DNA of 22,555 nt, from positions 1 through 22,555 of the forward strand of contig JBILLA010000015.1 of the NCBI GenBank assembly GCA_044376365.1, given 5' to 3'. The notes below the pieces were generated by a model. It was not told where the DNA came from. It did not search any database and saw only the letters and a list, made by a program, of their open reading frames with translations. The DNA comes from JBIKWN01 sp044376365. Lineage in GTDB: Bacteria > Bdellovibrionota_C > UBA2361 > JBIKWN01. How positions within the stretch are numbered: position 1 is the first letter of the stretch; the number at the start of each line of letters is the position of its first letter. Of this stretch, positions 14,624-19,970 are shown in pieces. A program made the translations under genes and the position numbers.

Positions 14624-16498
14624 ATGCCGAAGTCTTTTATTTTAACACCAGATAATGTTGCTGCTCAGGCAAGCACTGACAAAGAAACAAGCGTTGTTGC
14701 TTTGCAGAAGCCAAGTGTTGATGAGGCGCAGCTTGTTTTGTTGGAACGAAAACTGACTGAAATGTTAGGAGACAAGGGTCAGTTCTACTCGAAAATGAGT
14801 TCATCACAGATGCGCCCTCGCTACGATCATGCGCTTACTCTTGTGATGGGAATGTTTGATTTTAAAACTTTGCAAAATGGTACGGTGCAAGTCGTTAGTC
14901 GTGATACGGCACCCTGGAATAATACTGCACGAACGAATGTTGAACGATATGAGGCGCTGGAATGGTTCACCAAGACAACAGCTACTTTGATTGCATTAGC
15001 AAAATTACCGCCCTCAAGGCGCTCTGATTCACCGCTTCACGCGCAGCTACAAGAGCATATTCTTTCCTATAGTGATACAGCACCACGCCAGATACCACGT
15101 GATGATCAAAAACCAATCGAAAAAAAAGGTGCTACGAATTCTATAGTTGATAGTGGAAAGACCGAGAATGTGACAGCTCAAGACGTCGTACCTTCGGTAC
15201 CTCATACCGAAAGTGCGCTGCCCCCAGTATCGAATAAAGAAGCACCTTCATATCGACGCCGTGCCGAAACAATACTTGATAGCGATCAGCATCCAGCCGC
15301 ATCGACGATACCATCTTCAAAAGCCCTTATTGAGGATATGAGAAAAAGTGCACGAAGTGGACGTGCAACTGACTCTTCGTATTTAGAAGTTGCCGATGAT
15401 TGGATGAAAGCTTCAGAGGCGTTACTCAGAGTTTTTGAAGATAATCCCAAACGTTTTGAAGAATCATATGAAGAGAGGCGAAAGCTTTCGCGAGCTCTCT
15501 ATGCTGCAGCCATCGCGCTCGAAAAATCTGGAATCAATCCATTGCCAGCGGCAGCAGCGGCACCAGCTTCACAAGAGCCACCGCGACTTATGCCACTTGA
15601 AGCAACAAATCTTTACAATCGAACAACGCATCCCTGGCTCTTTGCACAAGGAGAAGTTTTCTCGAAGGGCGCTCGAAATTCACTCTTTTCGATGAGTTCA
15701 CTTGATCAATTTGCACTTGTTGGTACACAGCGTATTGATGATAGCAAAGCGTTGCAGGTTGGGCAGTTAGGATTAGGAGGTTCGCCACTCTCATTTATCG
15801 GCATCACAGAACAGTTGAGTGGCAGTGAGCGTAATGGTACCCGCATGAGTGTTGGTATTGGTAATGATGGCAAGGACCAAAGGCCGTTTTTTTCTTTTGA
15901 TGGACGTGCAACCAAACCTGTTGATAGTAAGGGGAGTGATGTTGCGTTTGCAGGGCAAGCTGGTGTTCGACCAGATGGCTCACCGAATCTTTTTGGAGAA
16001 GTAGTGTATCGTGGCTCGCCTTCCTATGATTCTGAAACACGTCGAACTTCAAATAAACTTGCTAACCTTCAAGCAAGTTTTGGTGGGATGAATGCAGATG
16101 GAATCAATGGTGCATTTATCGGTATGCAATCGCGGCAAGCTGTTGAAGCTGTACCAACTGTCCCCAAGGATCGCTATGTGACGAATCAGTGGGGGATTGG
16201 TGCGTACCGGCCAGGTGGCACGGGGGATCTGACTCCAGGTCTGTTTGGTTCAACTGGTATCGATGGAAGATTGAGAAATACGTACTACTACTTCCTTGCT
16301 GAAGGTGTGCTGAATGGCAAGGGTGGATTGCAAAGTGCTGGTAGGGCAGGCGTTGAATGGGTTGTCGATAAGCGTTCAGGAATGCGAATTGGCATTGCCA
16401 CATTTTTTGGTTCAACACTAACACCCGGTGGTTTTGATTTGCCGCTACCAGTGAGACTTGGGTCTGGTTCGCCCTTTTCACTTACGATTCGATTTTAG
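14624..16498 (+). CDS. Protein of unknown function with beta-rich, barrel-like C-terminal half
   Basis: This 624-residue protein is not recognised. Residues 1 to about 165 are helical (a LERKLTEMLGDKG helix, a YEALEWFTKTTATLIALAKL helix). About 165-245 is low-complexity, rich in Ser/Pro/Glu and probably disordered. About 245-315 is helical (DDWMKASEALLRVFEDNPKRFEESYEERR), followed by an Ala/Pro linker. From about 330 to the end the sequence is Gly/Ser/Asn-rich with alternating strands (FIGITEQLSG, YYYFLAEGVLNGKGG, RIGIATFFGSTL) and ends in SPFSLTIRF. The alternation and final Phe recall outer-membrane beta-barrels, but there is no N-terminal signal peptide and none in frame upstream, so that is doubtful. 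It is flanked by two paralogous redoxin-like genes. Confidence 0.75.
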   Translation: MPKSFILTPDNVAAQASTDKETSVVALQKPSVDEAQLVLLERKLTEMLGDKGQFYSKMSSSQMRPRYDHALTLVMGMFDFKTLQNGTVQVVSRDTAPWNNTARTNVERYEALEWFTKTTATLIALAKLPPSRRSDSPLHAQLQEHILSYSDTAPRQIPRDDQKPIEKKGATNSIVDSGKTENVTAQDVVPSVPHTESALPPVSNKEAPSYRRRAETILDSDQHPAASTIPSSKALIEDMRKSARSGRATDSSYLEVADDWMKASEALLRVFEDNPKRFEESYEERRKLSRALYAAAIALEKSGINPLPAAAAAPASQEPPRLMPLEATNLYNRTTHPWLFAQGEVFSKGARNSLFSMSSLDQFALVGTQRIDDSKALQVGQLGLGGSPLSFIGITEQLSGSERNGTRMSVGIGNDGKDQRPFFSFDGRATKPVDSKGSDVAFAGQAGVRPDGSPNLFGEVVYRGSPSYDSETRRTSNKLANLQASFGGMNADGINGAFIGMQSRQAVEAVPTVPKDRYVTNQWGIGAYRPGGTGDLTPGLFGSTGIDGRLRNTYYYFLAEGVLNGKGGLQSAGRAGVEWVVDKRSGMRIGIATFFGSTLTPGGFDLPLPVRLGSGSPFSLTIRF

Positions 16499-16505
16499 CT
16501 CTACG

Positions 16506-17216
16506 TTATCGAGTCTCAGGAACCAGAGGGCAGCCTAATCCAAAATCAGTTGGCCCTCTTCTACGTTTGGTAATCGCACCGAGTGTTTTGTCTGCCGTAT
16601 CTTTCCCAAGTAATTCAACGAGGACGCCTGCAAGAGCTTTTTCAGTAAATGGGTATGCACCTTTTGCGAGTCTTTCTGGTTCAGATACTGATGCATCTGA
16701 AAGAGTGATAGGGCCTTGCTTTGTGAATGCGACAAATGAATTTGATACAGGAAGTCCCGATGTGAATTGTGTACGGCACGTTGGATCAGCAATAACAGCG
16801 AGTGGACTTTGATAACGATCAAAAAATTTCTTTGTTGTTGTCTCAGTCGAGTTATACAGCGCGATAACTTCAATGCCCTGGTCATGAAGCACTGATGCTG
16901 CACCATCAATAAAGCGCTGATTGTGATCAGCATGAGGACAGCCATTGCCAACAGCTACCAAGAGCACAGCCTTTGTACTCTCTTTGGTAAGAAGATCTTG
17001 TACAGAAGTGGTAGCACGCTTGCCGTCGATAATATCAATCGTACGCTCTATGAGAGTAAATTTTTGTGCGAGTGCTTTGGTGCTATCAATCGGTGCTGGG
17101 GTTCTACTTTTTTGTGTATACGATAGTAGAGTCTCACGTAACGGAAATGATGCCTCTGTGAAAGAGATATCTTGGCAAGCTTTTGCCGTCGCGAGTGCTA
17201 CAAGTGTTGGTATCAT
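16506..17216 (-). CDS. Thioredoxin-fold redoxin-like protein with GCPHADHNQR motif (paralog B)
   Basis: The 236-residue product aligns with the protein at 13865-14527 over most of its length: FTLIERTIDIIDGKR versus FTVIERSLDVIDGYR, NGCPHADHNQRFID versus EGCPHADHNQRYVD, KKFFDRYQSP identical, LVELLGKD versus VAELLGKD, and the C-terminal GLGCPL versus ELGCPL. Cys93 with His95 and His98 is the conserved loop. It lacks the extra Cys/His tail of paralog A and has no copy of the palindromic operator upstream. It is convergent with the 624-residue protein gene (7 bases between stops). The N-terminus MIPTLVALATAKAC is mildly hydrophobic but not a clear signal peptide. Function is unknown; a disulfide, peroxide or metal role is possible. 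Confidence 0.75.
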   Translation of the reverse strand: MIPTLVALATAKACQDISFTEASFPLRETLLSYTQKSRTPAPIDSTKALAQKFTLIERTIDIIDGKRATTSVQDLLTKESTKAVLLVAVGNGCPHADHNQRFIDGAASVLHDQGIEVIALYNSTETTTKKFFDRYQSPLAVIADPTCRTQFTSGLPVSNSFVAFTKQGPITLSDASVSEPERLAKGAYPFTEKALAGVLVELLGKDTADKTLGAITKRRRGPTDFGLGCPLVPETR

Positions 17217-17282
17217 GGTGCGAACGATAGCACACTCATCAAAAAGATGAAGATGACAAAATGTCGCAGTAACTTTCGAGTG

Positions 17283-17846
17283 TTAAGCGTTTGTCTCTGC
17301 TTCTCGGAATGCAGTGATGATCTCTTGGATGAGGACATCAAGCTCAACACCAAGCTCTTCTGCGCCTAGTTGAATATCATCTCGATTACAGCCACGGGCA
17401 AAAGCTTTATCTTTAAACTTCTTTCGTACAGAAGATACTTCGAGGGATTGATAGCTTTTATCGGGGCGAACCCAGATACATGCAGTAATAAGCCCACTTA
17501 ATTCATCAACGGCAAAAAGAGTTTTTGCCATAAGTGTTGTTCGTGGTGTCCCTGTATAGAGTGCATGTCCAAGAATAGCTTCAAGAATTGTTTCATTAAC
17601 CCCTTGCTCGCGTAAGATAGAAACGCCCTTGTAGGGATGACCATCAGGTGGTGTTGTGTGCGGGAATTGTTCGTAATCGAAATCATGCAGCAGTCCTGCG
17701 ATGTACCATTGCTCTCGTTCATGATCGTTGAGGTTATGTTTTCGGGCTTGCCACTCCATTGAAATAGCAACACCTCGACAGTGACCACGCAAGCTCTCAG
17801 AGCTCACATAGGATTCGAGAAGTTGTTGCGCATCGGTTCTATTCAT
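17283..17846 (-). CDS. HD-superfamily predicted hydrolase (COG2316-like)
   Basis: This 187-residue protein has the HD phosphohydrolase signature. Residues include His22 in the first helix (SLRGHCRGVAISMEW), GLLHDFDYEQFP with His54 and Asp55, GHPYKG, ILGHALYTG and LFAVDELSGLITACIWVRP with the last Asp. SSVRKKFKDKAFARG near residue 140 is also typical of this widespread, uncharacterised family. Members are expected to bind metal and hydrolyse a phosphate ester; the substrate is not known. It lies 26 bases downstream of the RHH gene on the same strand, so it is probably the third gene of that operon, although family members are often found alone as housekeeping genes. Translation may start from the AAGGA located about ten bases upstream. 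Confidence 0.88.
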   Translation of the reverse strand: MNRTDAQQLLESYVSSESLRGHCRGVAISMEWQARKHNLNDHEREQWYIAGLLHDFDYEQFPHTTPPDGHPYKGVSILREQGVNETILEAILGHALYTGTPRTTLMAKTLFAVDELSGLITACIWVRPDKSYQSLEVSSVRKKFKDKAFARGCNRDDIQLGAEELGVELDVLIQEIITAFREAETNA

Positions 17847-17872
17847 TCCTGATAATCCTTCCGAGGGTGATA

Positions 17873-18154
17873 CTACATTTCATTAGATTCTGTGCTTGTT
17901 TGATTCAAGTATGCAACCATAAGTTCTTTGATTTTTGTCTGGTATTTTGATCCTTCAAGCTTACAACGGGTTTTAAAGCTTGTAAGAAGCTGCTCGGGAA
18001 TTTTCAGACTAATAAGTTTCGTTTGAGAGCGGGGCATAATGGCATGATGAAGCAGTCGCATATCTTCTAGAAATTGAGCAATCTCGGTTGTCGAGCATGC
18101 ACTCGCTTGCTCAAGATAGTCATCACTAAAGTACTGGATTGGACGCTCTTTCAT
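17873..18154 (-). CDS. Ribbon-helix-helix (CopG-like) protein, putative antitoxin/repressor
   Basis: The product has 93 residues. The C-terminal half carries a ribbon-helix-helix: strand KLISLKIP (46-53), helix EQLLTSFKTRCKLEG and helix KYQTKIKELMVAYL (70-83). The YQT-x-IK-x-L-M pattern is characteristic of CopG/BrnA-like antitoxins. The N-terminal part (QYFSDDYLEQASACSTTEIAQFLEDMRLL) is helical and probably contacts a partner protein. The start codon is 1 base after the stop of the nucleotidyltransferase gene, so the two are translationally coupled and very likely interact. It is expected to bind DNA as a dimer and to repress its own operon, and the tandem boxes at 18618-18637 are a good candidate site. 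Confidence 0.82.
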   Translation of the reverse strand: MKERPIQYFSDDYLEQASACSTTEIAQFLEDMRLLHHAIMPRSQTKLISLKIPEQLLTSFKTRCKLEGSKYQTKIKELMVAYLNQTSTESNEM

Positions 18155-18155
18155 G

Positions 18156-18617
18156 TTACGGTAATCGTTTCAACGCTGAGATATCTTCTAGATCTTGTGG
18201 GCGTCCTGCATCTTCTTTCATAGTTATGAGTGATTGTTTATCAAGAATCGGAACTTCTACACCTTGTACATCAACTTTTGTAATTTTTAAGGAATCAAGG
18301 TTGTGTGTTATCACAACATCAACGATTTCAGATGGTCTATCAGGGTGTACAAATCCCCACGCCTTTACATTGCGATTTTTAATAAACTCTTCACGAAAGT
18401 TAAACAGCTCGTCTGCGCGAACTGGTATGCGAGAAACAAGCCCCATCGATCGCATCGCTGCTTCAGCAGCTTGATAGCTTTCTTGTGTGCACGATATGAC
18501 GATATCGACATCGAGCGTTGTTCGCACTGCACCGTGAAGTGCCACGGCATAGCCACCAGTAATTGCAAACTTTACTTTGTTCGCACGAAGCGCTTTGACA
18601 AGTCGTAAGAGAAACAT
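18156..18617 (-). CDS. Nucleotidyltransferase-fold protein (MNT/AbiEii-like), putative toxin partner
   Basis: The product has 153 residues. The N-terminal core KFAITGGYAVALHGAVRTTLDVDIVI has the polymerase-beta-type nucleotidyltransferase signature: Gly21-Gly22, then Asp36 and Asp38 as metal ligands. The remainder (MRSMGL, IVDVVITHNLDSLKI, VEVPILDKQSLITMKEDAGRPQDLEDISAL) matches the fold of stand-alone NTase proteins found with small DNA-binding partners. In known toxin-antitoxin systems such proteins add nucleotides to tRNA or to proteins, but whether this one is a toxin is an inference from context. The ATG at 18617 abuts a tandem 10-bp repeat and has no Shine-Dalgarno. It is the first gene of a probable NTase-RHH-HD operon. 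Confidence 0.85.
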   Translation of the reverse strand: MFLLRLVKALRANKVKFAITGGYAVALHGAVRTTLDVDIVISCTQESYQAAEAAMRSMGLVSRIPVRADELFNFREEFIKNRNVKAWGFVHPDRPSEIVDVVITHNLDSLKITKVDVQGVEVPILDKQSLITMKEDAGRPQDLEDISALKRLP

Positions 18618-18637
18618 AGTATATACCAGTATATACC
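18618..18637. promoter_or_regulatory. Tandem 10-bp boxes (palindromic core GTATATAC), putative RHH operator and promoter
   Basis: The decamer AGTATATACC occurs twice in perfect tandem. Each copy holds the self-complementary GTATATAC, at 18619-18626 and 18629-18636, exactly one helical turn apart. On the minus strand each contains a TATACT -10. The distal one lies 10 bases before the ATG at 18617, implying a very short leader. Tandem palindromic boxes one turn apart are how MetJ/CopG-type RHH dimers bind. Confidence 0.65.
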
Positions 18638-18769
18638 AAAAATTGTTTCCAGAAGATATGTATTTTTAACAGTATTTTCAACTGGTTATGTTCTATTCGG
18701 TAGACCTCTGCTGTGACTTTTTCACCAGGCTGCTAGATAAATAGCGCCTAGAGCCGTCCTGCAAGTCCC

Positions 18770-18778
18770 GTATATACT
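18770..18778 (+). promoter_or_regulatory. Putative -10 (TATACT) of mgtE with a third GTATATAC core
   Basis: TATACT (18773-18778) ends 8 bases before the ATG at 18787, so the transcript would start at or next to the start codon. GTATATAC (18770-18777) is the same palindrome as in the boxes at 18618-18637, raising possible cross-regulation by the RHH protein. No Shine-Dalgarno and no clear -35 are present. Confidence 0.45.
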
Positions 18779-18786
18779 TTTCGACT

Positions 18787-19779
18787 ATGAATACAATTGA
18801 GCCCACTTCGGCTGATACCGTCGCTTCACTGATGATTGCACCTGTTGCTGTTTTTGATAGCGCTGCTTCAGTGGGTACCGTGATAGAAGCATTACGTGAC
18901 CTCGTACAGCGAGAATTTGTAACGTATGGATTTGTAGTTGATGAGGCTAAAAAGTTACAAGGTGTCGTCGTAATGCGCGATCTACTTTTTTCTTCGCATG
19001 ATACGCCGATTATTAACGTGATGCTCAAGCAGCCGTTCTTTCTTCGTCAAACGACAAGCGTTCTTGATGCAATGCGAGAAGCAATCGTGCGCCACTTTCC
19101 CGTGTATCCTGTCTGCGATGATGCTGGTATTTTAGTTGGAGAACTTCGTGGCAGTCGTCTCTTTGAAGCACAAGCGGTCGAACTCAGTGCTCAAGCTGGT
19201 AGCATGGTCGGGGTAGAGAAAGAAGAGCGAGTCTATACAAGTTGGTTGAAAAGCTTTCGGTATCGCCATCCATGGCTACAATTAAATCTTGTCACAGCAT
19301 TTGTAGCTGGTGGTATTGTGAATTGCTTTCAAGGAACGATCGATAAATATGTCATTCTTGCTTCATTTCTTCCTGTGCTTGCAGGGCAATCAGGAAATAC
19401 AGGGTCGCAAGCACTTGCCGTCACTATCCGTGGTTTAACGCTTGGTGATTTTTCACAGATTCCTAAAATCAAAGTGCTTATGAAAGAGACACTCCTTGGA
19501 GTTTTAAACGGTTTCTTTGTTGGACTCATTGCAGGTGCTGCAATGTATTTTCTTGCAAAGCAGCAAGGCAATCCAGCTCCACATATCCTTGCAGGTATCG
19601 TTGTGTGCGCAATGATGGTTAGCTGTATGCTCAGTGGCCTTTGTGGGGCTATGGTTCCTATGATCCTCAAAAAACTTGGTGCTGATCCTGCAACGGCATC
19701 GAGTATTTTCCTAACGACAGCTACTGATATTATGAGTATGGGGATGTTACTCTCTCTTGCAACGATACTTATGTCTTAG
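18787..19779 (+). CDS. mgtE: MgtE-family magnesium transporter, short form lacking the N-terminal helical domain
   Basis: The product has 330 residues. Residues about 10-140 form a CBS-domain pair (FVTYGFVVDEAKKLQGVVVMRDLL, HFPVYPVCDDAGILVGELRG). About 165-330 is the membrane channel domain with the family's hallmarks: FLPVLAGQSGNTGSQALAVTIRGL and the last-helix motif GADPATASSIFLTTATDIMSMG with the pore-lining Asp. Typical MgtE is about 450 residues because a superhelical N-domain precedes the CBS pair. Here the protein starts almost directly with the CBS region, and there is no upstream in-frame room because of the promoter. It is expected to move Mg2+ through the inner membrane with gating by Mg2+ at the CBS domains. 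No M-box-like leader is possible with so short a 5' end. Confidence 0.93.
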   Translation: MNTIEPTSADTVASLMIAPVAVFDSAASVGTVIEALRDLVQREFVTYGFVVDEAKKLQGVVVMRDLLFSSHDTPIINVMLKQPFFLRQTTSVLDAMREAIVRHFPVYPVCDDAGILVGELRGSRLFEAQAVELSAQAGSMVGVEKEERVYTSWLKSFRYRHPWLQLNLVTAFVAGGIVNCFQGTIDKYVILASFLPVLAGQSGNTGSQALAVTIRGLTLGDFSQIPKIKVLMKETLLGVLNGFFVGLIAGAAMYFLAKQQGNPAPHILAGIVVCAMMVSCMLSGLCGAMVPMILKKLGADPATASSIFLTTATDIMSMGMLLSLATILMS

Positions 19780-19789
19780 AGTCTCTAAG
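19775..19789. repeat. Short inverted repeat over the mgtE stop codon
   Basis: CTTAGAG and CTCTAAG are exact complements around one T, covering the TAG at 19777-19779. No T-run follows directly, so alone it is a weak terminator candidate. It precedes the larger structured element at 19792. Confidence 0.35.
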
Positions 19790-19791
19790 AG

Positions 19792-19876
19792 CGGGCAGCA
19801 AAGCTCATAAAACAGAGAGGATGTGGCTGAGTGATTTCAGGTACTTAGCTCATCTTCCTTGCGCTTGCCGTTTTTT
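19792..19876 (+). terminator. Large imperfect hairpin followed by T6, terminator or small structured RNA
   Basis: By hand folding, GCTGAGT (19826-19832) pairs with ACTTAGC (19843-19849), and GAGGATG (19817-19823) pairs with CATCTTC (19851-19857), each with one G-U pair. Outside these, GCAAAG (19798-19803) pairs with CTTGC (19858-19862) with one bulge, and CGG (19792-19794) with CCG (19868-19870). TTTTTT follows at 19871-19876. This fits an elaborate rho-independent terminator for mgtE, or a short non-coding RNA with its own terminator. The fold has not been computed. Confidence 0.45.
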
Positions 19877-19970
19877 GTTGTATCCTCGTTGCGATTTTTA
19901 ACATCTGTTTGTCCTTATTATTAGAGGTTACAGCAAATCTTTTTTTGAGGTTCGACTGTAGTAGGAGCGT

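Noticed and set aside
16116..16481. 121-codon minus-strand frame opposite the 624-residue protein gene
   Set aside because: It is a Gln/His-rich shadow of the Gly/Ser-rich coding strand with no family resemblance.
18638..18769. Magnesium riboswitch (M-box) leader before mgtE
   Set aside because: The -10 element is 8 bases from the ATG, leaving no leader. The intergenic stretch shows no extended paired structure that I could fold.
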